Source: Phlebotomus papatasi
Lineage: Eukaryota > Arthropoda > Insecta > Diptera > Psychodidae
NCBI RefSeq assembly: GCF_024763615.1
Contig: NC_077222.1
Span: 97,869,417 to 97,933,416, forward strand
DNA length: 64,000 nt
Reading direction: 5' to 3'
Positions 21,479 to 32,464 of the stretch are shown here, in pieces; position 1 is the first letter of the stretch; the number at the start of each line of letters is the position of its first letter. The translations under genes were made by a program, and so were the position numbers. A model generated the notes under the pieces. It ran no database searches and was not told the DNA's origin. It was given only the letters and a program-made list of their open reading frames with translations.

Positions 21479-21904
21479 TATACTCAGTCCCGGCATTATG
21501 CACTTCGGGATTATGAACCTGACGGGATTATGCATATACAATTGTGCAAGTTTGCGTACCATTGGGAGTCAATTAATGAAATCATTTTTGAAATACGCCT
21601 TAATGTATACTATTTTTTGAGGCGGAAAATTTTGAAAACATAGGTTAGTATTGAGAATAAAACTTTAATTTCTTTTATAAAGATAAAATTTTTGAATACT
21701 TTATCAATTTATTGAAGAACTCTGGCCAAAAAGTTCTGTTTGTTAATGCATTTCTTTTAAACAATTGAATCTTTTTGTTCTGACTACTTTTACTCATTCA
21801 AAAAAAAACCTCCTGCAGGTATGCAAATTTTTTCGATGCATAATGTAATTTCGCGCGTTTTTTCGGTTCCGATAATGTGCATAATCCCGGAGCCCCGTGT
21901 GTAT
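21479..21904. mobile_element. CACTCAGTCCCGG-type MITE, copy 2
   Basis: It begins TATACTCAGTCCCGGCATTA and ends ATAATCCCGGAGCCCCGTGT. It aligns along its length with 9554-10003, in the same orientation. Confidence 0.83.
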
Positions 21905-21989
21905 TATTCTTTCTTTTCACAACTGAAAGGAGTTGATTTCAAAATAAGAACTTTCGATCTATTTTATTTCTACAATGTTGTCTGAACAA

Positions 21990-23390
21990 ATTAAAGGGGC
22001 GTGGCCTAAAATTTATTTACTATTTAAGCGCTTACAGAAGATTTTTTTATACTACCCTTCTGCATAATGTAAATTTTATTTATATTTGGAGAATTTTTGA
22101 GTTATGTTAACGTCTTTTCTATAAGAATTCCACAATTTCCCAAAAAACTCAACGTTATAGATAATCACACTAAGTACCTTTAATTCTTCACATCACGAAA
22201 TTTCAAATTACGTCGCCAGTTATTTCTTAGAAATAGATGAAAATAAATAATTCAATTTGTTACTTCATTCTTCTAAAATAATTGTTTCATTTTTTTTTGT
22301 TTTAAATAGCTACCATCCACCACGATAAAATAAAACATTTTGCTCTCTTTTTTTTCTTTCGCTAAAATAATTACATACAAAATTTACTGCAAGTGATGTG
22401 GAGTCGTCAAAGAACGAGAGAAAAAAATAAAATAAATTATGCTAAGAACCGCTTTCCACCTCATTGTCAGCCATTGTCGTTAATCTGTTGCAATTATATA
22501 CAAATTTCTTCACTTTATTACAAATACCACTATAATTTAATTTCTTATACATAATTTTATATATATCATTCTTTTACCTAAAAATTACTTTATATATTAA
22601 TAATTTAGCTACATGTATATAGACTCATTGATTCATTTTATTTGATAAAATATTTATACATCCATTTATTAATGTACTGCGTAGTAGAAATTTAGGTATG
22701 AATTAATTGGTAGTATTTCTTCATTCACAATAATAGTTTTATGTGTATTATTCCTTGTCTATAATCCTTTTTATCTCACATTTTCTTCTGTTTTTTTTTC
22801 CTTTTAATAAATTACTCCGCGATCATTTTCAAAAAAAAAACTTCAATATTGTTTACGTAATACAATGTAATCATCACTCGAGTTACTTGATTACCCGGAC
22901 TGACACAATAATGATCCTACCACAATATATAAATTGTCCCATTTCATTGATGGATATCAATCCCATTACAACGTCATTTATCATAAAATTATTCTCTTTT
23001 TTTTAATTTTTGTTTACTCTCAGAAATTATTGTTTTTCTTTCAGGTGTATTGTATATCAGTTCACAATGATTCCTTTGCGAATTGCTCTCATTTTCAAGA
23101 AGAACAATTTGTAACTTAAATTAACAACGTTACTTTTTCTTTTTATTGACGACCAATAAAATCACAAATTTAGCTACAATTTCTTCAAAAACTTTAAGAA
23201 TGTTTCTGGTAGAAGTTTTTAATTTAAAATATTTGATATATCGATGCTCCTTTTTGGGAAATAACCATTAGGCAGTACATTTTTTACTCACTTTATTTTT
23301 TGTTTGAAAATAGAAAAATTGTTTTGTTATATTTTAGAAATTAATGTTACAGAAATTTCCTGATTTATGACTCCGGCACACATGAAGTCG
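21990..23390. other. AT-rich non-coding sequence
   Basis: Long A/T-rich sequence with T runs and no recognised gene or repeat family. Frames here are short and composition-driven. Confidence 0.4.
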
Positions 23391-23394
23391 AAAT

Positions 23395-23612
23395 TTGAAT
23401 TTGAATTTCACGAAATCAAAATTCAGATTGCGTTCTTTCTCATACATTTGGCATAGGTTTCTCTCATTCTTTCGCACTCTGCTTCTTCTTTTAAACGTCA
23501 CAACAAATTCAATTGAGCTCTATCGAATTTGGAGTGCGAAAGAATGAGAGAGACATATGCAAAACGTGTCATCAAAAAGAAAGCGATCTGAATTTTGATT
23601 TCGTGCAATTTT
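23395..23612. mobile_element. TTTCACGAAATC MITE, copy 1
   Basis: Inverted ends TTTCACGAAATCAAAATTCA and GAATTTTGATTTCGTG. The interior has CTCATTCTTTCGCACTCT with a partial inverted match GTGCGAAAGAATGAGAGAG. Copies at 42770-42962 and 53745-53945, and a fragment at 44965-45025. Confidence 0.83.
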
Positions 23613-23754
23613 TCTAAAGTATTGTAAGTATTGTATTATTAAAACAAATTATTTATTAATTTTATTTATTTTGATAAAGTCCATGTTGGCTGTTTTTAAA
23701 CACTCTTCAGTTTTTAAGCGAAAAATGATCCTTCAGGTGACTTAATTTTCTGTA

Positions 23755-23830
23755 CCAGACTGGACTCGAACCCAAATTCCAGATAATCGAGCCATCTTAT
23801 CTCATAATAGCAGAACGCTCTTATGGTGCT
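23755..23830 (-). repeat. tRNA-like B box, SINE or tRNA relic
   Basis: The minus strand contains GGGTTCGAGTCCAGTCTGGT, a good RNA polymerase III B box. No complete cloverleaf can be folded. Related tRNA-like relics are at 40765, 51255, 54165 and 63211. Confidence 0.45.
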
Positions 23831-24372
23831 CTTCCAATGAAAAATAAACATGTTTTTTTTTAACACTTTACTGTTCTCAAGTGCGTCTACATTAATCGAC
23901 TTTTGACGACTTTTTTTCTGTATTGGTTCTTGTCACGACTGTTTAGAGGTTTCAGAACACGACGAGGACTTGGGAAAACAGTCGAGACCGGAACCAATAT
24001 AAAGAAATATCGATAATGCAGAAGCACTTGATAGGAGTAAAGTGCTAAAAAATATACTCAGTTTTCATTGGAATACCACCATTACCGATTACACCACGAG
24101 ACTCCTAGTAAAATAAACAATTTTTTGCAAGAAAAAAGGAATATAATTCTCGCTTTCTCATAGGAATCGGAGTTATTTGGATGATATCTCGACGGTTTCA
24201 TTTAAAATTGAAAGAAATAAATCTCTAAAACTGTCTTTTTGATTAATCTTTCTTTAAAGTTTTTATTCTAATCCTAAAAAAATAAAAAAAGTAATTTTAT
24301 TTAATTTCGAGACATTGCACAAATTTAAAAAATTCATCCGAATAAAAAAGCCGACACTGTTGAGAACTTGGT

Positions 24373-24712
24373 TTTAGGGTAACTGTACGAAATTTCGGTA
24401 TATTTACACGCAAACGCCAACATTAATTGATTTTTTTCACTTTTTTTGAAGTGTTGCTTGAAACCTTGTAGATATAGTTTATCGTCTTTGTTTCCTCTAA
24501 TTTTAATTTCATTCTCAATACATTTAAAAATTAACAAAAATTTAAGCATAACTTTGGCTAATATTTCGGCCACCTTCATTCTTATCTTCCGGAATTTTTC
24601 CAAAGCCTTTTTCATATCATCTCGGTCGTTGAATCCATATTTTTTTTTGTTTTTTACATTATATAAACTCCAGAATATGCAAATACTAAAAATTCATTGA
24701 AATTGAGTTTAT
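24373..24712. mobile_element. TAGGGTAA-ended MITE, truncated inverted copy
   Basis: It begins TAGGGTAACTGTACGAAATT and aligns, in reverse, with 32465-32895 (shared TTCGGCCACCTTCATTCT). It loses similarity near 24712 before reaching a second end. Confidence 0.72.
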
Positions 24713-24753
24713 GACAAGACGATTAAAATAAAAAAATCTTCCTCAGGTCTCGA

Positions 24754-24954
24754 AGGGGCAGTTTTAGCCTAATTTCCTAAAACATAAACTTTTATGATAA
24801 AAATCAATTTGTGGGAAAAATGTTATCTATTTTTAAATAACCAATACTCAAGGGAACTACCTAGTCTCTAGTCAACTTGGCTTGAATATAGTAGTTCTGA
24901 AACCTTTGTCAAATTAATTTTGAAAAAAACACTTCAGCTGGCTTAAACTGCCCC
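24754..24954. mobile_element. GGGGCAGTTTTAGCC-ended MITE
   Basis: GGGGCAGTTTTAGCC at the left and GGCTTAAACTGCCCC at the right are inverted copies about 200 bp apart. The ends resemble the GGGGAGACCGGGGCAG family. Confidence 0.7.
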
Positions 24955-25059
24955 ACCGTTCTCAATATAGCAATATTATTGCAGTTCTTTTTGATTCTAT
25001 TGTTGAGAAATTACTTCTACTGATAAAAAGTTTTGTCAATCAAAAGGCTGGGTCTAAGA

Positions 25060-26585
25060 AAAATTGATCTTGTTAAAATTTTGTCAAAAGGATGTTGTTC
25101 ACCAATTTGACAAAACTTTTTTTTTACAATTTATATGGAAAAGCATCCTTTTGACAAACTTTGAACAAGATCCGGTTGGTCTCCACCGATTTGACCAAAA
25201 TTTTCCATATTCTGCATTGAAGAACATCCTTCTGACATACTTTTCCTGTTCAGTTTTGTCAGATTAACAAGAAAACTTTGTCAAAAGGATGTTTTTTTTC
25301 ATATGAAATATAAGAAAAAGTTTTGTAAAATTGGTAAACAACATCCTCTTGACAAAATTTTAGCAAAACTTATTTGTCCGATTGTCAATACTGTTTTTTA
25401 GAGGACTTTCATTTCAAAAAACATCCTTTTGATAAACTTTTAAAAAGATCCAGCTTGCCGCCGCCGATTTGATCAAATTTTTCCATATTCCGCATAGAAG
25501 AACATTTTTTTGATAAACTTTTCTTGGTCAGTTTTGTCAGATTAACAAGAAAAGTTCGTCAAAAGGATATTTTTTCATATGGAATATAAGAAAAAAAATT
25601 GTCAAATTGGTAAACAACATCCTTTAGACAGATTTTTAACAAGCTCTATTTGTCCGATTGGCAATATTTTTTTTAGAGCACTCTGGAAAAAAAAATTGTT
25701 AAACGAACAAATGGATTTTGTTCAAATTTTGTCAAAAGGATGTTATTTACCAATTTGACAAAACTTTTCTCGCATTTTATATGGGAAAACACCCTTTTGA
25801 CAAACTTTGAACAAGATTCAGTTGGCCACCGATTTGATAAAACTTTTCCATATTCAGAATGGAAAAACATCCTTTTGACAAACTTTTCTTGTTAATTTGA
25901 CAAAACTTTTTTCCAGAGTACTTTCTTTTTGAAAAAAAGATCTCTTTGACAAACTTTGAACAAGATCCACTTGGCCGCCGCCGATTTGATCAAACTTTTT
26001 CCTATTCTGTATGGAAAAACATCCTTTTGACAAAATTTTCTTGTTAATTTGACAAAACTTTTTTTCAGAGTACTTTCATTAAGAAAAAAAAAACATCTTT
26101 TAGACAAACTTTGAACAAGATTCAGTTGGTTGTCGTTGATTTGATCAAACTTTTCAATATTCTGTATGGTAGAACATCCTTTTGACAAACTTTTCTTGTC
26201 AATTTGACAAAACTTTTTTCAGAGTATTTTCATTTTGAAAAAAACATCGTTTTTACAAACATTTAACAAGATCCATTTGGCCGCCGCCGATTTGACCAAA
26301 CTTTTCCATGTTTTGTATGGAAGAACATCCTTTTGACAAACTTGTCTTGTTAATTTCACAAAACTTTTTTTCAGAGTACTTTCATTAAAAAAAACGTCCT
26401 TTTGACAAACTTTTAACAAGATTCAGCTGGCCGCCGCTGATTTAATCAAACTTTTCAATATTCTGTATGGAAGAACATCCTTTTGATAAACTTTTCTTGT
26501 CAATTTGACAAACTTTTCTTGTCAATTTGACATATTTTTTTTTGTCACTTTGACAAACTTTTCTTGTTAATTTGACAAAACTTTT
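25060..26585. repeat. Degenerate ~150-bp tandem array with inverted segments
   Basis: Units contain ACATCCTTTTGACAAACTTT, TTGTTAATTTGACAAAACTT, and GATCCAGTTGGCCGCCGCCG followed by ATTTGATCAAAC. The GCCGCCG landmark recurs near 25444, 25958, 26267 and 26417, with diverged copies at 25166, 25810 and 26112. Spacing is about 148-155 bp in the right half and irregular in the left half, where inverted CAAAAGGATGTT pieces occur. Open frames here (for example 25892-26188) are repeat artefacts. Confidence 0.85.
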
Positions 26586-26712
26586 TGCTAAGTAAGGGAT
26601 TGTTCCACGAAATATTCCAAAGTCTAATTTAAGTCACCAATGACTAAAATATAACAAAACAAATATTTTTATGATATATTGATCAAAAGTTTTAGTACTG
26701 TTGCACATTAGT

Positions 26713-26840
26713 ATAATGCCCTAGACACACTTACGACTTAAGCCGAGAGACGGCTTAGTGCAAAGTGATAGAAATGTGGTTTAATCATTATTTCGAATAT
26801 AATTACGCTAAGCCGTCTCTCTGCTAATCCTCAGGTCTGT
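26713..26840. repeat. ATAATGCCCTAGA repeat, copy 2
   Basis: ATAATGCCCTAGACACACTTACGACTTAAG matches 9465-9553. GACGGCTTAG and GCTAAGCCGTCTCTC form inverted arms inside. Its other boundary is unclear. Confidence 0.6.
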
Positions 26841-26998
26841 CAAAAATAAATGGACGAAAGAGATTTAATAATTTCGACAAAATTTTGATTGAATTTTTAA
26901 TGGAAATTTGCATTAAATGCTCTACCGTATCGAAAAAAAACGTTTTCAATTATTCGTACACTTTAGAGAGCAGCCGTTGTGAACTCAATGGAAAGTTG

Positions 26999-29089
26999 TC
27001 AGGAAGTTATGATGGATTTGACTGTATCATCGAGAGCAGTAGCATTGACTGAATCATGGGCTGTACTGACAGAATTAAAATCACTCACCACAGTCGCCGT
27101 GGAGGACGATGACGAACCCGATGGTGATGAATCAATGATTATATGGTGCCCCGTGGTGTCCGTGGTGTTGTGCATTAGGCAATCATTGAGTTCCTCCAGA
27201 CGCTGCATCTGGCTGCTGGTGTGATTGAGATGCGGAGCGGCCGGAAGCTGTTTCCTCTTGGCCACTGACGGTGGCCTATTGATGGTGGTACTCTGACTTG
27301 TTGTCGGCAGACTGGAGATCATTGGCGTTAGGGCTGAATCTGTGAGAAATGATCCCATCTGATCCAGCGAAAAGTGAAAGGAATCCGCTTCGGAACTCTG
27401 AAGATTCAGTATACTATCAATGGCATTTTGCACTTGACGACTGATATCTTCATCGAAATTTGACGATGCACTCATACTATTGCTCTGACCACTATTTGTT
27501 GCCCCACATGCCATGGGATTCATTGTGCCGTAGCCAGTGTGATTCATCTGCTGCATGCTTAGCTCAGACACTGGATGCTGCGTTGGAGTAGGTCCTATGT
27601 CTAGGAAATCTCTATCGAGGATCTCTTTGCTGATGAAGCACATTTTCTTCGATGGAACAACATCCGAATGCGATGCCATTAGATCGCCATTCCAGAGGCG
27701 TTTGTTCATTTCTGAACCGTCGGAATGGTGCTGATTTGTCGTTTCACCCAAGACACAATCCATTGTGTCTCCGATAAAATCATATTGTTGACTTGATTGT
27801 TGCTGAATTGTGTGCTGATGATCGAGATTCTGTGCATTTGGATAATCATTCATCCAGCGATTGTTTGAATCGACAAATCCCTCATTGCTGCTGGCCCCGG
27901 CTCCGATAAAGGTTCTCTTGGGGAAGATTGTCGAATCCCCTGATTCATTCCCACTCTGCGGCGATATTAGAATGTCACCATTGTTATTCCACTGACGCTT
28001 TGTGGTTGTTTGCATCATGCTTGGATGTAGATTATTCGGTCCATGCGATGTCAGGGAATAGGAAGTTGATGTATCATGAGCGGCTCCTTGGAAAAGTGCC
28101 TCAAGACGCGTCTCTACGAGATCTGTCTTGTCATCTTCGGGAGCCTCCCCAAACATCGCTTCCAGGCGCGTCTCAACGGATTTATCCGAATGAGCATTGC
28201 CCACAATTGAATCAGCATTGAAAAATTCCGATAGCGGTGAATTTGACGTAACAATACTCTCAGTATTGCTCTTGGCAGACGTCGACGGTGGATTGAAGAG
28301 ATCATTGAGTTGATGTTCAACACTTTTAGGACTGTGCTGATCAAAAATCTCCGACAGTTGCTTCTCCACGGACTTATTGTGATCCAATGGTGAAGAACGT
28401 GGAGAAATTTCATCATTCAACTTCATCTCATTCCTCTTACTATTATTCTCACTGATATACCCCAATTCTTTCTGTATACACAACCACTCATCATAGGGTT
28501 CTGGCTTGGAATCTTCATCTGCCACTTCGGATTCCTTAGCCCCTTCTGCCTGATTGTAGTAATCCAGACTGAATTGGTAACCCTCTTCGACAATATCAGC
28601 ACTTCCTCGAGGATTATCACACTTTTTCATGATAAAACTCGGTGTTATTTCCGATTCAATGTCAAATTGTTCCAATTCTTTCTTAGTATCACTTGAATTT
28701 TTCACCCCATTCCCTTGATTTCCACCACTAACCCCAGTTCCATAGCCATAATGGACAACAGATACATGTTTCACATCACTAGCACTACTTGGTGTCTTGC
28801 TGACCGATACCTGTGTTACCGGTACAGCTGCACCCGTACTAACCTGATCAGAGGTGATTTTCGGCACTGGCATCACATTTTCTTTCTTCACTTCATTTTT
28901 CACTTCACTCTTCACTTCACTTTTAACATCCACCGACCCAGAAGCAGCAGCATCAGCAACAACCTCCTCAACTTTAGCTGTTGTCGTCATATCACTCGAT
29001 ATATTCATCTGAATATCCAAGATTTCCTTCTGAATATCCGACACTAGCAAACGATCAATCATCATCAATTCCGATGTTTGAACATGATG
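26999..29089 (-). CDS. BICRA: BICRA/BICRAL homologue, last coding exon
   Basis: This exon follows acceptor AAAAATAG at 29093-29090 and codes about 696 residues to TGA at 26999-27001. It starts HHVQTSELMMIDRLLVSDIQ, matching the end of the GLTSCR1 domain (EMVMIDRMF in vertebrates). Then come four VKxE motifs in tandem, an acidic YDEWLCIQKELGY element, four VExxLxxxF motifs, and VQNAIDSILNLQ near 27397-27444, almost identical to the conserved C-terminal helix of vertebrate BICRA. Most of the rest is Ser/Asn/Gln-rich and probably disordered. The protein scaffolds the BRD9-containing GBAF remodeller in the nucleus (family knowledge). No AATAAA was seen immediately downstream on the minus strand. 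Confidence 0.9.
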   Translation of the reverse strand, partial: HHVQTSELMMIDRLLVSDIQKEILDIQMNISSDMTTTAKVEEVVADAAASGSVDVKSEVKSEVKNEVKKENVMPVPKITSDQVSTGAAVPVTQVSVSKTPSSASDVKHVSVVHYGYGTGVSGGNQGNGVKNSSDTKKELEQFDIESEITPSFIMKKCDNPRGSADIVEEGYQFSLDYYNQAEGAKESEVADEDSKPEPYDEWLCIQKELGYISENNSKRNEMKLNDEISPRSSPLDHNKSVEKQLSEIFDQHSPKSVEHQLNDLFNPPSTSAKSNTESIVTSNSPLSEFFNADSIVGNAHSDKSVETRLEAMFGEAPEDDKTDLVETRLEALFQGAAHDTSTSYSLTSHGPNNLHPSMMQTTTKRQWNNNGDILISPQSGNESGDSTIFPKRTFIGAGASSNEGFVDSNNRWMNDYPNAQNLDHQHTIQQQSSQQYDFIGDTMDCVLGETTNQHHSDGSEMNKRLWNGDLMASHSDVVPSKKMCFISKEILDRDFLDIGPTPTQHPVSELSMQQMNHTGYGTMNPMACGATNSGQSNSMSASSNFDEDISRQVQNAIDSILNLQSSEADSFHFSLDQMGSFLTDSALTPMISSLPTTSQSTTINRPPSVAKRKQLPAAPHLNHTSSQMQRLEELNDCLMHNTTDTTGHHIIIDSSPSGSSSSSTATVVSDFNSVSTAHDSVNATALDDTVKSIITS

Positions 29090-29171
29090 CTATTTTTCCC
29101 CCCAAGAAAAAAAAAACAAAAACACAACAATAATATCAAGAAAAAAAATTAACAACAATTCTCTCCCTCAC

Positions 29172-29316
29172 CATTGATTCCTTCATCAGCAAAAGTTGAT
29201 ACTTATTAATCATGCCATTGAATTGATCTTGAAATTGATTTGCTGTCTTTTCAAATGCCTCCATCTCACTCAGCACTTCCTCCTCAATTTCACCATCGCC
29301 ATATGTACAGTGATAC
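29172..29316 (-). CDS. BICRA: BICRA homologue, exon coding second half of the GLTSCR1 domain
   Basis: Acceptor GTTGTTTTCAG, donor GTGAGG, 145 nt. It codes YHCTYGDGEIEEEVLSEMEA and a helical stretch ending NKYQLLLMKESM. This parallels YHVYQG...NKYRLLLLEES of vertebrate GLTSCR1. It is the region known to tether the subunit to the remodeller core. Phases match both neighbours (in 2, out 0). Confidence 0.93.
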
Positions 29317-29412
29317 CTGAAAACAACCCCATTTCTCAATTGTTAAATTTGCCACCCAACATAAATATATAGCAAATAATATTAAATCAACATCAGGATT
29401 TCATTTAATTAC

Positions 29413-29511
29413 CGTATTAAACGTTTTATGGCGTCCTCTTTGCTATTAAATGGTGTTTTTGTGTCGGGATTCGTACAGCCCTCCTGATCCACAGCTAATT
29501 GTCTCTCAAAT
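29413..29511 (-). CDS. BICRA: BICRA homologue, exon coding first half of the GLTSCR1 domain
   Basis: A 99-nt exon with acceptor GCTAAATAG and donor GTAATT. It codes FERQLAVDQEGCTNPDTKTP then FNSKEDAIKRLIR, the counterpart of the vertebrate DYKTAFPSFEDALHRLL motif. It joins in phase to the big upstream exon (phase 2) and to 29316 (phase 2). This motif is what identifies the gene. Confidence 0.93.
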
Positions 29512-29785
29512 CTATTTAGCGGATAAAAAAGGACATTTTTTGATATTTTTCAAAATCAATCATTTTTGAGAAAAAAAATAGTCACGACATTGTGTTAATA
29601 AATACTCTTTGATGAGGTAAATTTGCTTTTTGGTCAGTAAAAAAATCATTTTCGCCAAAAGAAAATAGGAAATAGTCAATAAAATATTGAGTTTAGTCTG
29701 TAGGGGAAAGTACCATACCTTCGGACGATTCAAGTTTCGCACAAATCATTTTACTGCTCGAACTCCACGGAGAGAGCACTATATA

Positions 29786-30050
29786 CAGTGGGACCTCGAT
29801 AGAGTCAACTAATAATTTCCAGACCAGTTGATTCTATTGGTATAGTTGGTGTAATCGAATATTATTTAATTAAACCATAATTTCTGCACTCTCTGGCCCA
29901 AAAAATTCGTATATTTGGGCAAAAGTTGGAGATTAAGGAATGATTTTACGGAATATTCTTATTTATTAGTAAATATAAAAAGCACCACATGAAAAGTATA
30001 AATTACTTTTCATGTGGTAATATTGAGGTCCACCCACGATATTAAGATAC
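29786..30050. mobile_element. CAGTGGGACCTCGATAG-ended element, copy 1 (BICRA intron)
   Basis: It begins TACAGTGGGACCTCGATAGA at 29786 and aligns with 61015 onward. It is the uninterrupted counterpart of that copy around TTCGTATATTTGGGCAAAAG. It contains a perfect hairpin at 29984-30018. The right end is not resolved. Confidence 0.68.
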
Positions 30051-30132
30051 TGAAATGGTGTCTTAAAGATTCCTTTCCTTCAATATTTTTTAGAAGAGCT
30101 CCGGTAGATATTTAAGTATTGAAAATTGTTAT

Positions 30133-30370
30133 TACAGTAGACTCTCTCTCAATCGGGAATATGGGGCGAAATGTCATCCGGTTTAGCGATAGAATTGAGC
30201 GTCAAAGCCTTTGTAAATTCCACAAAAAGTGCTCAATTATAAATAATCATGATAAAATAGGAAGAACTACAGCGAATTTGAGCGAATTAGCTTCCTAATT
30301 AAACGTGAAAATTGTCAACAAAATTTGTCGCCCGATTGAAAAAGAGCCGATTGAGTGAGAGTCTACTGTA
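30133..30370. mobile_element. CAGTAGACTCTC MITE, subfamily A, copy 2 (BICRA intron)
   Basis: TA-flanked, TACAGTAGACTCTCTCTC to GAGTGAGAGTCTACTGTA. It is of the same length and internal sequence as 12550-12787. Confidence 0.86.
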
Positions 30371-30374
30371 ACTA

Positions 30375-30845
30375 GAATTAGGTGAGATTCTTAATAATCT
30401 CATCTACTATAATCCTAACAAAATTTCATGTCCTCCGATCGAGCTCAAATTTGGCCAAAATGTGTTTCATGTTTCATCACTTCCTGATCACGAATATATG
30501 GGTGGCTAAGTTACGTTCCCGTCCGTCCGTCCGGCAGGCCGCTCTTTGGAGCTTAATAGCTCCTAAACTAAAAGAGATATCGACTTGCGATTTTCGGCAA
30601 AGGTTATATATCGGGTGAAAATTGCAACTTGGTGCATTGACCCCCCATCGTCCACCCGTTCTTCCGCCATTTTGAATACCACCATTTTTTGTTTTCTTAA
30701 TGGCTCCGCCCCTATGGCATCGATCGGACTCAAATTTTAGTATGTTATTGCTGGGCCTTAGGGCTTTCGATCAATACCTAACTTAAGGTCCTCCGACACC
30801 CCTGACCCGAGCTATAATGGGTTCCTCATGCAACCAAACGTGGCT
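30375..30845. repeat. GTTCCCGTCCGTCCG repeat, copy 1 (BICRA intron)
   Basis: TTACGTTCCCGTCCGTCCGT, CGCCATTTTGAATACC and CCCTGACCCGAGCTATAATG are shared with the longer inverted copy at 39940-41345. TE class unknown. Confidence 0.68.
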
Positions 30846-31314
30846 ATTCCATCAGGAAAGACAGGTTGGATTACTGGTCACTGTGCGCAGAATCAATGTT
30901 AGTAGTCTGCTACTATTATGAGTAAAATGTTTGAAAAACTATGAAAAACTTGTTAAGAAAAATAATAAAAACATATGAAAGTGTTTAAAATGCTTTTCTT
31001 TTCTTTTCTAATAAAATTATTTTATTACTAAGTTTGTTTTATATCATTTAAAATTGTGGCCATAAGTTATTCCACGAATGGCCATAAGTTCGTAAAAAAG
31101 GCCAAAAGTTATGAATTTTATATGGTTGGGAAAACTACATATTTTCCGGGGTTTCAGGGATTTTCCAAGGAAATTCATTTGCTACTGCCAAAGAAACTGA
31201 AGCATTCTATCTGAAAATCATATAGAACTACACATTTCATGAAAAAATGTTTATACGATACTCCAAATTCAATTTTTTAAACGCATATAAAGTTGTATAT
31301 TAGCTCTTTATATA

Positions 31315-31528
31315 GGGGAGACCGGGGTAGAATTAGCCACCAAATGAGATTTTTAATTGCGAATAATTTGTGCAAAAAGTTTGTATGAGGCTGATAAATA
31401 TTTCAATGAATAGGAAGGGAAGCATATTATTTAGAATAAAGAGTGATTTCCTCAATATTCCTTCGCAGGCAAACTATAAGACACCACAATCTAATAACTA
31501 TACGTGGCTAACTGCCCCGGTCTCCCCT
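31315..31528. mobile_element. GGGGAGACCGGGG MITE, copy 2 (BICRA intron)
   Basis: Flanked by TATA on both sides. Ends GGGGAGACCGGGGTAGAATT and GCCCCGGTCTCCCC. It is inverted relative to 14503-14714. Confidence 0.87.
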
Positions 31529-32129
31529 ATAGTTTTATAATCACAATAATTAAAAGAAACGAAAACTTAATTTTTCATCTTCCATCGTTTATTAGTTTTA
31601 TAGCTATTTTATTTTCATGTTTGAAATTTTATTTTTCATCATTTACCACTATTACAAAGTTGGTCACTCGTAGCGTGCCACGAACCCGCGAAAATCCATG
31701 TTTTCCCTGTAAACTGAACGCGTCTCTTTCCCACACATAAATATCTCATCGGTATATGAAGAAATGCTTCCGAATTTTATCTCGACTGAATTTTACACTT
31801 ATGTGTAAACTCTTAAGGATGTTACGGGAATGTTACGAATATTCTACAAAACTTAAAGGGAAATGAGGGGAAAAATCCCATTAAAAAACTTAAGAGGAAA
31901 TTAGGAGAAGTTGTTGACATTCTGAGTGCAGCACGGGCTTCTGATTGCAAAGTATTTTTCATGCAAATTCGCTCAACAAAAGTTGATGTGCTGTACTAAA
32001 GCTTAGTTTAAAGGCAAAAATGTTCTTTGGTATCGTTGTAATGAATACTTAACAGTGGAAATAAGGAAAATACATAATTATACAACATTTCTCAAACAAT
32101 GCTTCATATTCTTAGAATTCCTTAGATTT

Positions 32130-32281
32130 GTTGGTGCCGCGCGCTCCTCGTGCCCACATGAGCTTTATTTTCTTTTTTTTCTAAAGTTTAAGACTTTTCT
32201 TAAACTCTATGAAATTATACTAATTGTATAGAGGACAGATTGTCCTATTGTTTACCAATAAATTGAATTGAATTGAATTCT
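32130..32281 (+). mobile_element. 3' tail of a 5'-truncated non-LTR retrotransposon (BICRA intron)
   Basis: GCGCGCTCCTCGTGCCCACA leads into a T-rich UTR, TTGTATAGAGGACAGATTGT, then AATAAATTGAATTGAATTGAATTC. A tail of short tandem repeats after AATAAA-like sequence is typical of Jockey/RTE-type 3' ends. No coding sequence remains. Confidence 0.6.
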
Positions 32282-32464
32282 TTGTAAGTAGTGTTAAAAG
32301 AGCACTTGGAGCACCTTAATAGTGCGCCACTTTTCTATAAAAAGGTACTATGACTGAGTTGCGAATGCTAAAAGATGTATTAAAGTTTAAATTCTAGTAT
32401 ACTGTAAGGCTCTGTAGAGAAAAAAAATCATTACCGGTTTGAGATTTCTATAGCATATTTTCAA

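Noticed and set aside
24334..24615. 93-residue minus-strand frame rich in Lys
   Set aside because: It lies in a truncated TAGGGTAA MITE; the full copy at 32465-32895 does not keep the frame.
25673..26419. Frames coding repeated SFVKLTRKFCQKDVFPY-like sequence
   Set aside because: Translation of the degenerate tandem array with no conservation of frame.
27928..28221. Plus-strand frame within the last BICRA exon
   Set aside because: Antisense shadow; no family resemblance and no splice or start context.
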